43,624 bases of DNA from Eubacterium sp. (GCA_017446095.1 JAFSRN010000017.1:1-43624), one strand, 5' to 3'. Shown: positions 25,016 to 34,408, counted from the first letter of the stretch. The notes: generated from the letters alone by a model not told the origin. Numbers and translations: made by a program.

Positions 25016-25037
25016 CGCATATAGTAAATTTTACGCA

Positions 25038-25065
25038 ATTTCGCAAAATTAATATTTTGCGAAAT
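25038..25065. other. dif-like 28-bp palindrome (11-6-11), candidate Xer site
   Basis: The left arm ATTTCGCAAAA (25038-25048), centre TTAATA and right arm TTTTGCGAAAT (25055-25065) form two perfect 11-bp inverted arms around an asymmetric 6-bp centre. Known dif sites have this 11-6-11 geometry. The right arm agrees with the E. coli XerD arm TTATGTTAAAT at 8 of 11 positions. It lies 441 bases upstream of a Xer-type recombinase gene. An operator bound by a dimeric regulator is the main alternative. Confidence 0.5.
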
Positions 25066-25506
25066 AGAGGGGAGTTTTAAATCGGAAAAGCCACTATTTG
25101 CGAAAATGCAGTGATACAGCGCTTTTCAGGCATTTTTCGCTGTTGATACTATTAATATGTAATAATAACCTCTGCTCTGGAGACGATAGAAATTTTTTAA
25201 ACGATACATTGTATGATTTGTTTGCTGTTATTAGATGGTAAATTCTGCTTGCGCTCATTTGCAGCCGATAACGGAAATTGAAATGACGAATTGTACTATC
25301 GCAGCTGCGCTGTTCAGTTATATTATCGGTACTCTTGTTTACAGCCAATAGCGCAAAGCTAAATGAGGTATTGTACCAAAGAGCAATTTCTATTTGATAA
25401 AAATCGCTGCTAATTGCAAATAATTCTTGCAAATTATACTTCCCTTTGATATTATTGTTTTAGAATTTGCTAAAAGTTTTGCGAAATTGTTTTGAGGTGA
25501 TTCCCC
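25066..25506. other. Non-coding leader region upstream of the recombinase, with repeated TTTGCGAAA motif
   Basis: Apart from the palindrome at 25038, these 440 bases hold no gene I can support. The 9-mer TTTGCGAAA appears at 25097-25105 and 25478-25486, besides the two inverted copies in the palindrome. The last copy extends to a full 11-base arm TTTTGCGAAAT (25477-25487), next to an imperfect inverted partner (ATTTGCTAAAA, 25465-25475), 20 bases before the GTG. Possible promoter pairs are TTGCAA 25428 with TATTAT 25450 (16 bases apart), or TTGCAA 25414 with TATACT 25435 (15 bases apart). Confidence 0.5.
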
Positions 25507-26484
25507 GTGAAGCGTAGTGATTTTAACAAACTGCCGCCGCTTGTGCAGGACTATCTTGTGTATATTGAGGCTATTAAAGGTCACAGCTCGCTGTCCGTTA
25601 TAGAGTATGCCAATGATTTAAAGAATTTCTTTATATTTATGGCTAAAAGCAAGGGTTTGTACCCCGATTCTGCCGAGGAAAGCGAAATTGACCTTACTGC
25701 TATTGATATTGAGTTTATTAAGAAAATTACGCTTAATGACGCATATCAGTACCTTATTTACTGCCGCAATGTGCGCAAAAATAATGAGGCTACAAGGGCG
25801 CGCAGAGTTGTGTCAATCCGCCGATTTTTCGCTTATTTAGCGGATAATCTGGGACTTTTGCCCGTGAATCCGATGAAGAATCTTGACACGCCCAAAATAA
25901 AAAAATCCCTGCCTAAATACCTTACTCTTGACGAAGCGCAGAAGCTGCTTTCCGTCGTTGACGGTAAGTATAAAGAGAGAGATTTTGCAATTATTACCCT
26001 GTTTTTAAACTGCGGTATGCGACTGAGTGAGCTTGTTTCCATTGATTATAACGACATTCGCTCTGACGGAACGCTTGTAATCACCGGCAAAGGCAATAAA
26101 GAGCGCACTGTTTACCTGAATAACGCGTGTTTGGAAGCTATTGCGGCGTACAGACGTGTTCGCCCGAATGACGGCGTTAAGGACAGAGCGTTGTTTTTAA
26201 GCGCCAGAAATCAGCGCATGAATCCGCGTACGATTGAAATTATGGTTAACAAAAACCTTGAAAAAGCAGGACTCGGCGGCAGAGGTTTATCCGTGCATAA
26301 GCTGCGCCACACAGCCGCTACGCTGATGTATCAGCACGGTAACGTTGATGTGCTGCTGCTCAAAGAGATTTTAGGGCACGAAAATCTTGGTACCACGGAG
26401 ATTTACACGCATATTTCGTCCGACGCGACAAAGGCTGCGATTGAATCAAACCCGCTTGCAAACAACAAAACGCCTAAATCCTGA
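25507..26484 (+). CDS. Tyrosine recombinase XerC/XerD family
   Basis: This is a site-specific recombinase, in the usual case for chromosome dimer resolution. The 325-residue product has an N-terminal SAM-like core-binding domain (~10-125, including an extra acidic stretch around 52-65) and a C-terminal catalytic domain. The full catalytic set is visible: Arg172 (GMRLSEL), Lys195 (GKGNKER), His264 and Arg267 (HKLRHTAA), His291 (LGHENLG) and nucleophile Tyr300 (TEIYTHI). The GTG start at 25507 has GAGGTGA six bases upstream. The length is somewhat above E. coli XerD (298 aa). In Bacillus, xerD (ripX) lies near spoIIM; here a spoIIM-like gene is convergent and overlaps the end, which supports a housekeeping Xer role over a phage integrase. 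Confidence 0.88.
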   Translation: MKRSDFNKLPPLVQDYLVYIEAIKGHSSLSVIEYANDLKNFFIFMAKSKGLYPDSAEESEIDLTAIDIEFIKKITLNDAYQYLIYCRNVRKNNEATRARRVVSIRRFFAYLADNLGLLPVNPMKNLDTPKIKKSLPKYLTLDEAQKLLSVVDGKYKERDFAIITLFLNCGMRLSELVSIDYNDIRSDGTLVITGKGNKERTVYLNNACLEAIAAYRRVRPNDGVKDRALFLSARNQRMNPRTIEIMVNKNLEKAGLGGRGLSVHKLRHTAATLMYQHGNVDVLLLKEILGHENLGTTEIYTHISSDATKAAIESNPLANNKTPKS

Positions 26485-27088
26485 TTATTCCTGAAAATAA
26501 ATATGTAAACAGCGCGTTTGCAAACGCTGCCAAAGTCACTGCTAAAGTATACACAATGTAGCTTTTGAGCAGTGATTTTATTTTTAACGGCTCCCCTGCT
26601 TCTTTTGACGACACGCATTTTAGTATGTACTTGCTGATTATCGCGCTCTGCCTGATTGTATACAGTACCACGGTTGTGAATATTGCCGCCTGAGGTATGA
26701 CCAAAAGCAGCGAGTATCCTATGCCTTTTACCCCGTAAGTTATGTAGAAATATGCGAGTTTTAAGCCGACTGCACAGCCTATAACAAGCGGCACGGCGTT
26801 GATTACGGGATAGCCGATTAAGAACAGCGCAAGCAGCACAGTTACGGCAAAAACCGAGATATACAGCGCAAAATTGCATATGAACAGCGAATACAGATTG
26901 CCTGTTTGCGGCGTGTAAAGCGCCTTGATTCCGTTTGTAAGCACCTCGCTTTTTATCAGCGTGAAGCCGAATGAACCTACAAGCAGCCCGGCGGCGTAGA
27001 ACAGCACGGAATACACAAGCTCTTTTTCCTGTGTTATTATTTCTTCAAACGTCTTTTGAGGGTCGATTTCGCTTAAATTCAGCTTCAT
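26474..27088 (-). CDS. spoIIM: Stage II sporulation protein M-like membrane protein
   Basis: SpoIIM belongs to the SpoIIDMP machine that thins septal peptidoglycan during engulfment. The 204-residue product has a short polar N-terminus and about five hydrophobic helices. The family pattern of a helix with GSFG near residue 40, then FLIGYPVINAVPLVIGCAVGLKLAYF and GYSLLLVIPQAAI, is present. The similarity is one of pattern rather than strong identity. The start overlaps the stop of the upstream TIGR04086 gene by one base (TAATG), and its 3' end overlaps the convergent recombinase gene by 11 bases. Confidence 0.75.
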   Translation of the reverse strand: MKLNLSEIDPQKTFEEIITQEKELVYSVLFYAAGLLVGSFGFTLIKSEVLTNGIKALYTPQTGNLYSLFICNFALYISVFAVTVLLALFLIGYPVINAVPLVIGCAVGLKLAYFYITYGVKGIGYSLLLVIPQAAIFTTVVLYTIRQSAIISKYILKCVSSKEAGEPLKIKSLLKSYIVYTLAVTLAAFANALFTYLFSGIIRI

Positions 27089-27489
27089 TACTTAATCCTC
27101 AGCCTGCCTGATTTTTGCGATGTTATGTGCCCGATTAACATTCCTGTGCAGATTACAAGCACCGCTTTAATAATAAAAAACAGCAAGGATGAGCCGTTAA
27201 ATATTACATTCAGTATACTATAAAATAACAGCGGTACCTGTGCCGCAGCGCCGAGTATTAAGCCGTTATTCTTAAAGCCTAAGACTGATATAAACGCTGT
27301 GATTGCAGCGCATAACACACAGATAATCATGGCAAAATAATTGTCGTATTTCAGGTCTAAATCAAACTTGTAAGTTATTTTGCCGAATATGTATGTAAAC
27401 AGTAGTATTGACAAAATCGCCGTTATTACTACTTTTAGTATATACACCAATAATATGTTTTTGCTGCCGCTTGTGCTGACTTTTTTCAT
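27088..27489 (-). CDS. TIGR04086-family membrane protein
   Basis: The 133-residue product has a charged N-terminus (MKKVSTSGSK) and four hydrophobic helices with a Gly-rich third helix (FKNNGLILGAAAQVPLLFYSI), the layout of the small TIGR04086 membrane proteins usually found next to yajC and tgt in Clostridia. Function is unknown. The ATG at 27489 follows GGGGGAA by six T residues, and both belong to the terminator hairpin of yajC, so its translation start sits in that hairpin. It overlaps the spoIIM start by one base. Confidence 0.75.
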   Translation of the reverse strand: MKKVSTSGSKNILLVYILKVVITAILSILLFTYIFGKITYKFDLDLKYDNYFAMIICVLCAAITAFISVLGFKNNGLILGAAAQVPLLFYSILNVIFNGSSLLFFIIKAVLVICTGMLIGHITSQKSGRLRIK

Positions 27490-27540
27490 AAAAAATTCCC
27501 CCGATATTCAATAATGAATATTCAGGGGAGTTTGTTTTTA
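27490..27540 (-). terminator. Terminator of yajC overlapping the TIGR04086 ribosome binding site
   Basis: On the minus strand CTCCCCTGAATATTC and GAATATCGGGGGA form a stem with one bulged base and an ATTATT loop, followed by TTTTTT, and the TIGR04086 ATG follows directly. GGGGGA serves as both stem arm and Shine-Dalgarno sequence. On the plus strand the hairpin is also followed by TTTGTTTTT. Confidence 0.82.
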
Positions 27541-27556
27541 TGATATTAATTTGTGA

Positions 27557-28000
27557 TTATTCTTCGATTTTTTTCTCTACTTCCTTAACGGAATCGGACT
27601 TGCTGTCGTCCTTTGCCTTCTTGTCCTTCTTTGCCTTGGAAGCCTCGCGAGCTGCTTCAACTTCCTTCTTGTGCTGTTCGGTCTTTGTAACGTTAGTGTT
27701 AACAGCCCATCTCTGCAGCTTCATTTTTGTTCTGTCTGCACCGGTTTCGATAACAATATCCTCTTCGCGGATTGTAACAACCTTGCCTACAATGCCGCCG
27801 ATTGTGATGATTTCGTCACCGATTTCGAGAGCGGAACGCATTTCCTGCTCTTCCTTCTGGCGCTTTTTCTGCGGTCTGATCATTGTAAAGTACATAAAGC
27901 CGAGCAGACCTACCATTACAACAATGTAAAGATAAGAACTTGCGCCGCCCTGCTTGCCTGCAGTCTGCTGTGCGCCCATCATAAGTAAAAATGTATTCAT
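27557..28000 (-). CDS. yajC: Preprotein translocase subunit YajC
   Basis: YajC is an accessory inner-membrane subunit of the Sec translocon (with SecDF). The 147-residue product has one N-terminal helix (YLYIVVMVGLLGFMYFTMIRPQKKRQKE, with the diagnostic RPQ motif after it) and the YajC soluble domain with LEIGDEIITIGGIVGKVVTI. It carries an extra ~40-residue Lys/Glu/Ala-rich tail compared with the E. coli protein. The ATG has AGGAGG upstream. It has its own promoter between tgt and yajC, besides likely readthrough from queA-tgt. Confidence 0.94.
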   Translation of the reverse strand: MNTFLLMMGAQQTAGKQGGASSYLYIVVMVGLLGFMYFTMIRPQKKRQKEEQEMRSALEIGDEIITIGGIVGKVVTIREEDIVIETGADRTKMKLQRWAVNTNVTKTEQHKKEVEAAREASKAKKDKKAKDDSKSDSVKEVEKKIEE

Positions 28001-28033
28001 AATAATTTCCTCCTAATAAAATTAGCAATAACG

Positions 28034-28062
28034 ATTATATAGTATTATTGCCGATATTGCAA
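28034..28062 (-). promoter_or_regulatory. Internal promoter of yajC
   Basis: On the minus strand TTGCAA (28062-28057) and TATAAT (28039-28034) are 17 bases apart, about 33 bases before the yajC start. Confidence 0.68.
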
Positions 28063-28070
28063 GAACTATT

Positions 28071-29213
<1,143 letters not shown>

Positions 29214-30242
29214 CTATTTAATAAACATCGCGTCGCCGAAAGAAAAAAATCTGTACTCCTCCTCAACCGCGGTTTTGTATGCGTTCATAATATTATCGTA
29301 GCCGGCAAGCGCGGCAACAAGCATAATAAGCGTGCTTTCAGGCAGGTGGAAGTTCGTAACAAGCGCGTCAACGCATTTGAACTCATAACCCGGGTAAATG
29401 AAAATGCTTGTGTCGTCCTCATCCTCGCAGATACAGCCGTGCTTTGTTGCTACGGATTCAAGCGTGCGTGTGCTCGTTGTGCCAACGCTGATAATGCGAC
29501 CTCCGTTCTGCTTTGTTTCGTTGATAATGTCAGCAGTTTCCTTGCTAATCTGGTAGTGCTCGCTGTGCATTTTATGCTTTGTAACGTCGTCAACCTTAAC
29601 GGGACGGAATGTTCCCAGACCGACGTGCAGCGTTACATAGCAGACACTAACGCCCATATCCTCAATCTTTTTGAGCATATCCTTTGTAAAGTGCAAGCCT
29701 GCCGTTGGTGCGGCTGCAGAGCCGAGTTCCTTTGAGTAAACTGTCTGATATCTTTCGCCGTTTTTAAGTTCCTCCGTAATGTATGGCGGCAGCGGCATTT
29801 TGCCGATTTTATCAAGAATGTTGTAAATCTCTTTTGAATCGCAGTTAAAACGGATAATCCTGTTGCCGTCCTCAGTAACCTCGGTGACTTCGCAGTCAAC
29901 AATACCCTCGCCAAAAACAAACTCCGTGCCTGCTTTAGCGCGTTTGCCGGGCTTGCAAAGACACTCCCAGCAGTTATTTTTCTTTTGCTTGAGAAGCAGG
30001 AATTCAACCACCGCGCCCGTTTCCTTCTTAACGCCGTAAATGCGTGCAGGGATAACCCTTGTGTCGTTAAGCACAAGGCAGTCGCCGGGGTGCAGATATT
30101 CAGTTAAATCGCGGAAAATGCGATGCTCAACCTCGCCCGTGTTCCTGTCCAGCACCATAAGACGTGACGAATCACGCGGCTCAATCGGCGTTTGTGCGAT
30201 TAAATTTTGTGGAAGTTCATAGAAAAAGTCAGATGTTTTCAC
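29214..30242 (-). CDS. queA: S-adenosylmethionine:tRNA ribosyltransferase-isomerase
   Basis: QueA transfers and isomerises the ribosyl part of SAM onto preQ1-tRNA to give epoxyqueuosine. The 342-residue product carries the family motifs: [14 protein letters not shown] at the N-terminus, [35 protein letters not shown] and [16 protein letters not shown]. Length is normal. The start is a GTG at 30242 with GGAGAA about six bases upstream. It heads the queA-tgt-yajC group, divergent from asd; a TATAAT box at 30290-30295 (-) is a likely -10. Confidence 0.96.
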   Translation of the reverse strand: MKTSDFFYELPQNLIAQTPIEPRDSSRLMVLDRNTGEVEHRIFRDLTEYLHPGDCLVLNDTRVIPARIYGVKKETGAVVEFLLLKQKKNNCWECLCKPGKRAKAGTEFVFGEGIVDCEVTEVTEDGNRIIRFNCDSKEIYNILDKIGKMPLPPYITEELKNGERYQTVYSKELGSAAAPTAGLHFTKDMLKKIEDMGVSVCYVTLHVGLGTFRPVKVDDVTKHKMHSEHYQISKETADIINETKQNGGRIISVGTTSTRTLESVATKHGCICEDEDDTSIFIYPGYEFKCVDALVTNFHLPESTLIMLVAALAGYDNIMNAYKTAVEEEYRFFSFGDAMFIK

Positions 30243-30264
30243 AAATATTCTCCGAATTTTTTAA

Positions 30265-30293
30265 TTGACATATATATGTAATAAGTGTATTAT
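30265..30293 (+). promoter_or_regulatory. Promoter of asd-dapA-dapB
   Basis: TTGACA (30265-30270) and TATTAT (30288-30293) are 17 bases apart. The transcript would have a leader of roughly 90 bases. It overlaps the presumed -10 region of the divergent queA promoter. Confidence 0.8.
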
Positions 30294-30306
30294 ATAAAAT
30301 ATATTA

Positions 30307-30350
30307 TGCAATATATATGTTATTGCGGTTTCGTCATATATTATATTGCA
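30307..30350 (+). promoter_or_regulatory. Inverted repeat in the asd leader
   Basis: TGCAATATA (30307-30315) and TATATTGCA (30342-30350) are perfect 9-bp inverted arms separated by 26 bases, inside the asd 5' leader. It does not match the lysine riboswitch and has no T-run. It could be a leader hairpin or an operator. Confidence 0.4.
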
Positions 30351-30387
30351 AAATTATCACGATTACAAGTACTAAAGGAGAAAACGT

Positions 30388-31482
30388 ATGGCAAATCCCA
30401 CAAGAAAATTCAAAGTAGGCGTTGTAGGCGCCACAGGTATGGTCGGACAGAGGTTTTTATGTCTGCTCAGCGAGCATCCCTGGTTTGACGTTGTAGTTCT
30501 TGCAGCGTCGGCGAGAAGCGCAAATAAAACTTATGAGAATGCTATAGGCAACAAATGGTGCATGGATACACCTATTCCTGAAAAATATAAACAAATGGTT
30601 ATAGCAGACGCTGAAAACGACATTGATAAAATCACCTCTATGGTTGACTTCGTTTTCTGCGCAGTAAATATGCCGAAGGATCAGATTAAAGAACTTGAGG
30701 AAAAGTATGCAAAGCACGAGTGCCCCGTTGTTTCAAACAACTCTGCGCACCGCTTTACGGACGATGTTCCGATGGTTGTGCCTGAACTCAATGCAGAGCA
30801 TATCAACATCATCCCCTCACAGCGCAAACGCCTTGGCACAAAGCGCGGCTTTATTGCAGTTAAATCAAACTGCTCGCTGCAGTCATATGTGCCTGCCCTC
30901 TTCCCTCTTCACGAGAAGTTTGGCGTTAAGGACGTACTCGTTTGCACATATCAGGCAATCAGCGGCGCAGGTAAAACGTTTGAAACCTGGCCGGAGATGA
31001 TTGACAATGTTATTCCTTACATCGGCGGCGAAGAGGAAAAGAGCGAAAAAGAACCGCTTAAACTCTGGGGTAAAATCGAAGGCGACAAAATTGTGTCTGC
31101 CGACAAGCCCAACTTTACGGCGCAGTGCATCAGAGTTCCCGTGTCAAACGGTCACCTCGGCGCAGTGTTTGTAAACTTTGAAAATAAGCCGTCGGTGGAC
31201 GAAGCTATAGAAATCTGGAACAACTTCAAGGGCAGAGCGCAGGAGCTTGAGCTTCCCTCCGCACCAAAGAAGTTCCTCAACTACTTCACAGAGCCTGACA
31301 GACCGCAGATTAAGTCTGAAAGAGAGCTTGAAAACGGTATGGCAGTTTCAATCGGCAGACTCCGTGAAGATACGCAGTACGACTACAAGTTTGTGTGCCT
31401 GTCACACAACACCCTTCGCGGCGCGGCAGGCGGCGCAGTACTTCTTGCAGAGCTGCTTGCGGCAGAAGGATATCTTGATTAA
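30388..31482 (+). CDS. asd: Aspartate-semialdehyde dehydrogenase
   Basis: This enzyme reduces aspartyl phosphate to aspartate semialdehyde, the branch point to lysine/DAP, threonine and methionine. The 364-residue product has the NADP loop [14 protein letters not shown], the catalytic Cys in KSNCSLQ and an active-site His in [11 protein letters not shown]. Its length and the SNCS context match the archaeal/fungal-type enzyme rather than the ~330-residue E. coli or Bacillus type. The ATG follows AAAGGAG by eight bases. It is the first gene of asd-dapA-dapB, spaced 20 and 18 bases. Confidence 0.95.
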   Translation: MANPTRKFKVGVVGATGMVGQRFLCLLSEHPWFDVVVLAASARSANKTYENAIGNKWCMDTPIPEKYKQMVIADAENDIDKITSMVDFVFCAVNMPKDQIKELEEKYAKHECPVVSNNSAHRFTDDVPMVVPELNAEHINIIPSQRKRLGTKRGFIAVKSNCSLQSYVPALFPLHEKFGVKDVLVCTYQAISGAGKTFETWPEMIDNVIPYIGGEEEKSEKEPLKLWGKIEGDKIVSADKPNFTAQCIRVPVSNGHLGAVFVNFENKPSVDEAIEIWNNFKGRAQELELPSAPKKFLNYFTEPDRPQIKSERELENGMAVSIGRLREDTQYDYKFVCLSHNTLRGAAGGAVLLAELLAAEGYLD

Positions 31483-31502
31483 TTTAGATAGGAGAATTTA
31501 TT

Positions 31503-32393
31503 ATGAAGACACCGGTATTTACAGGTTCGGCAGTAGCAATCATCACCCCTATGAATGATGATTTTACGGTAAATTACGAAGAATTTAAGAAGTTTATCGA
31601 CTGGCAGATTGACAACGGCACAGACGCTATTGTTATCTGCGGTACAACAGGCGAATCGTCAACGCTCAGCACGCAGGAACACCTTGACGCTATCAAGTTC
31701 TGCATTGACTACGTTGACCACAGAGTACCCGTTATCGCAGGCGCCGGCTCAAACAACACGCAGTACGGCGTGGATATGGCTGTTAAGTGCTGCGAATACG
31801 GCGCAGACGCTATTCTGCTTGTTACACCTTACTACAACAAGTGCACACAGAAGGGCTTAATTAAGCACTACACTATGTATCACGACGCAACAAACGTGCC
31901 GATTATCCTTTACAATGTTCCGTCAAGAACAGGTGTTAACATCACGCCTGAAACCTGCAAGGAACTCTCAAAGCTTCCTCGCATCAATGGTATCAAGGAA
32001 GCATCGGGCAACATCAGCCAGATTATGAAGGTTCGCGCACTTTGCGGCGACGAGCTCAACATCTGGAGCGGCAACGACGACCAGATTCCCGCAGTTATGG
32101 CTTGCGGAGGCAAGGGCGTTATTTCTGTACTTGCAAACGTTTGCCCGCAGGAAACTCACGATATGGCTATGGCTTATCTTGATGGCGACGCTAACAAGTG
32201 CACAGATATGATGGCAGAATACCTTGAACTTGCAAACGCTATGTTTGTTGAGGTTAACCCGATTCCTGTTAAGGCTGCTTGCAATATGATGGGCTGGAAC
32301 GCAGGTCCGTGCAAGATGCCGCTTTGCGAAATGACCGAGGAACACACCGAATATCTTGAAAAGGTTATGAAGGACTACGGTCTTATTAAGTAA
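31503..32393 (+). CDS. dapA: 4-hydroxy-tetrahydrodipicolinate synthase
   Basis: DapA condenses pyruvate with aspartate semialdehyde. The 296-residue product is a (beta/alpha)8 aldolase with GTTGESSTLS near the N-terminus, the Tyr of LYNVPSRTG and the Schiff-base Lys of GIKEASGN, both at the usual places (~135 and ~163). Length is typical. The ATG has AGGAGAA seven bases upstream. In a spore former the pathway also supplies dipicolinate for spores. Confidence 0.97.
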   Translation: MKTPVFTGSAVAIITPMNDDFTVNYEEFKKFIDWQIDNGTDAIVICGTTGESSTLSTQEHLDAIKFCIDYVDHRVPVIAGAGSNNTQYGVDMAVKCCEYGADAILLVTPYYNKCTQKGLIKHYTMYHDATNVPIILYNVPSRTGVNITPETCKELSKLPRINGIKEASGNISQIMKVRALCGDELNIWSGNDDQIPAVMACGGKGVISVLANVCPQETHDMAMAYLDGDANKCTDMMAEYLELANAMFVEVNPIPVKAACNMMGWNAGPCKMPLCEMTEEHTEYLEKVMKDYGLIK

Positions 32394-32411
32394 ATTATAA
32401 GAGGATTTATA

Positions 32412-33164
32412 ATGACAAGGATTATTATTACAGGTGCCTGCGGTAAGATGGGCAAGGTTATTGCAAGCGTTGTATCTGCACGCGAGGACTGCACGGTTGT
32501 TGCAGGCGTTGACAAGTACAACGATAACACCTGCGCCTTCCCCGTTTACGCTACACTTGAGGAAGTTAATGAGGACGCGGACGTTGTAATCGACTTTTCC
32601 AACCCTTCCCTGCTTGACGATTTGTTAAAGTTCTGCAAGGAAACGGACACTGCAGTTGTTATCGCTACAACAGGCTATGACGAGTGCGAAAAGAAGAAGA
32701 TTGCAGACGCTGCAAAGGAATGTCCCGTATTCTTCACCTACAATATGAGTATCGGCATCAACCTGCTTGCAAACCTTGCTAAAAAGGCGGTCAGCGTGCT
32801 TGGCAACGACTTTGATATAGAAATCGTGGAACAGCACCACAATCAGAAGATTGACGCACCGTCAGGCACAGCGCTTATGCTTGCAGATGCAATTGCAGAA
32901 GAGTTTGACAAGCCGATGAAGTATGAGTACGACCGCCACTCAAAGCGTGAAAAGCGTACAAAGGACGAAATCGGTATTCACTCCGTTCGCGGCGGTACTA
33001 TTGTAGGCGAGCACGAGATTATCTTTGCCGGCAGAGATGAAAATATCACCCTTTCGCACTCGGCGCGCAGCAAGGAAGTTTTTGCAGTTGGCGCAGTTAA
33101 CGCCGCTATGTTTATGAACGGCAAGGGCGCAGGTATGTACGATATGGGCGAACTCGTTAAATAA
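32412..33164 (+). CDS. dapB: 4-hydroxy-tetrahydrodipicolinate reductase
   Basis: DapB reduces the DapA product to tetrahydrodipicolinate with NAD(P)H. The 250-residue protein has the nucleotide loop GACGKMGKVIASV, ATTGYDECEKK and the catalytic/substrate motif EQHHNQKIDAPSGTAL, followed by the C-terminal ISH-like sequence HSVRGGTIVGEHEI. The ATG follows AAGAGGA by about seven bases. It is the third gene of the lysine operon; no further lysine gene lies in the window. Confidence 0.97.
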   Translation: MTRIIITGACGKMGKVIASVVSAREDCTVVAGVDKYNDNTCAFPVYATLEEVNEDADVVIDFSNPSLLDDLLKFCKETDTAVVIATTGYDECEKKKIADAAKECPVFFTYNMSIGINLLANLAKKAVSVLGNDFDIEIVEQHHNQKIDAPSGTALMLADAIAEEFDKPMKYEYDRHSKREKRTKDEIGIHSVRGGTIVGEHEIIFAGRDENITLSHSARSKEVFAVGAVNAAMFMNGKGAGMYDMGELVK

Positions 33165-33174
33165 TAAAAGTAAT

Positions 33175-33210
33175 TGTAGGGAGCGATGACCACATCGCTC
33201 CGTTTACTTC
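33175..33210 (+). terminator. Hairpin after dapB, related to a motif inside the dispersed repeat
   Basis: TAGGGAGCGATG and CATCGCTCC form a 9-bp stem with an ACCA loop (33180-33201), then GTTTACTT. It is a weak terminator because the T-run is broken. The shape TAGGGAGCG..GACC..CGCTCCG also occurs at 12479-12505 and 34607-34630 inside the dispersed repeat, so it may be a small mobile or REP-like hairpin. Confidence 0.55.
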
Positions 33211-33222
33211 TATGGTATTTAT

Positions 33223-34386
33223 ATGACAAAAGAGCAGCAATACTTTTTGCATTTAGTGAAGTCACATCTGAATAACACAAAGCCCGAGCCCCCTGAAAAC
33301 ATTGACTTTGAGGGGCTTTTTAAGGTTTGCGAATTGCAGGATATGACCGCTATTGCTGCTATTGAACTTAAGAAATTACCTGCCGAACACCGTCTGTCAA
33401 AAGAGGACTTTTCCCCTTTTAATCAGGTGCTTGGGCTGACGCTGCAAAATTATGAGTACAAGCAGGAAGGCATCAGACTGCTTACCGATACGCTGACTGA
33501 AAACGGAATAAAACATTTGTTCATAAAGGGCGCTGCTATACGCGAGCTCTACCCTGTTCCCGAGGTCAGAACAAGCGGCGACACGGACGTTATTGTGGAC
33601 AGCGCAGATTTAGAGCGCACTGCTACCCTGCTTGCCGGCTGCGGTTTCAAGGATGTTCACTCTACCGACGTTGAACACGATTTGAAGTACCGCGGCGAGG
33701 ACTACGAAATCAAGTGCGAAATCAGGGCGATAAACGCTGATATCAAGGCATATTTTGCCGATATTCTGCACAGCGATATGTGCGAAAACTCAGGCGGTTC
33801 TGCTTATAAAATGCAGCCGCTTTGCCACCTTGTTTACATCACTTCGCACCTTTTAAGGCACTTTAAGTCTGGCGGAGCAGGCGTGCGGCAGCTTGCCGAT
33901 ATGGACGTTATCATGCGTAACTGCAATATTGATTTTACTGAATATCTTGCAATCTGCAAGTCGCTCGGCATTGAAAAATCGTCCAAAGTTCTGCTCTCTC
34001 TGTGCAAGGAATTCTTTGCCACTCCGATTGATTTTGAATACGAAATCGAGCCCGAATTGCTTGAAATCTTGCATAAGGTTATGCTTGAGGGCGGCACGTT
34101 CGGCTATGGCATCGGCGATGTCGGCACCACCCACCTGATGCACAGCGAGGGCAGCACTGCAAAGGCTGTTTTAGGGCTTTTTGCGGTGAACAAGGAACGG
34201 TTGTACCACGACTACAAATACGCGCGAGAGCACCGTATACTGCTGCCTGTGGCATATGTTTCTCGCCTGTACAGCGCGGTGTTTAAGCGCGGACGGCAAA
34301 ACGCACAGCACATCAGATCAATGTTCACGGACCGCGAGGTTGCAACCGAACTCAGCGCAATGCTTGAAGAATTGGAAATAAAATGA
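33223..34386 (+). CDS. Nucleotidyltransferase-like family protein (PF14907 type)
   Basis: The 387-residue product resembles the uncharacterised nucleotidyltransferase group PF14907. The diagnostic stretch FIKGAAIRELYPVPEVRTSGDTDVIV (~100-125) carries the GD.D metal-binding pattern, and the C-terminal half is helical with TSHLLRHFKSGGAGVRQLADM. Substrate and role are unknown; members often lie near cell-surface polysaccharide genes, but nothing here supports that. The ATG at 33223 has a poor ribosome binding site. The stop codon TGA is the first base triplet of a terminator hairpin. It may be read through from the dap operon or be monocistronic. Confidence 0.78.
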   Translation: MTKEQQYFLHLVKSHLNNTKPEPPENIDFEGLFKVCELQDMTAIAAIELKKLPAEHRLSKEDFSPFNQVLGLTLQNYEYKQEGIRLLTDTLTENGIKHLFIKGAAIRELYPVPEVRTSGDTDVIVDSADLERTATLLAGCGFKDVHSTDVEHDLKYRGEDYEIKCEIRAINADIKAYFADILHSDMCENSGGSAYKMQPLCHLVYITSHLLRHFKSGGAGVRQLADMDVIMRNCNIDFTEYLAICKSLGIEKSSKVLLSLCKEFFATPIDFEYEIEPELLEILHKVMLEGGTFGYGIGDVGTTHLMHSEGSTAKAVLGLFAVNKERLYHDYKYAREHRILLPVAYVSRLYSAVFKRGRQNAQHIRSMFTDREVATELSAMLEELEIK

Positions 34387-34408
34387 GGAGGGTTACTTCC
34401 CTCCTCTA
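34381..34408 (-). terminator. Left terminator hairpin flanking repeat copy 2
   Basis: GAGGAGGG (34385-34392) and CCCTCCTC (34399-34406) form an 8-bp stem. On the minus strand it is followed by TTTTATTT, so it works as the terminator of the leftward cysE-cysS-AKR transcript. On the plus strand there is no T-run before the repeat starts. Confidence 0.75.

Noticed and set aside
25094-25432. 112-residue minus-strand frame upstream of the Xer gene, with AAGGGAAG before a TTG
   Set aside because: The product is Ser-rich with no recognisable motif, it lies in a low-GC unstructured region, and it overlaps the leader features of the recombinase. I keep it as unproven.
25390-25584. 64-residue minus-strand frame overlapping the start of the Xer gene
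   Set aside because: It runs antisense to the GTG start and binding site of a clear gene and has no motif.
30294-30387. Lysine riboswitch in the asd leader
   Set aside because: The leader is about 90 bases, too short for the roughly 170-base lysine aptamer, and its conserved core bases are not visible.
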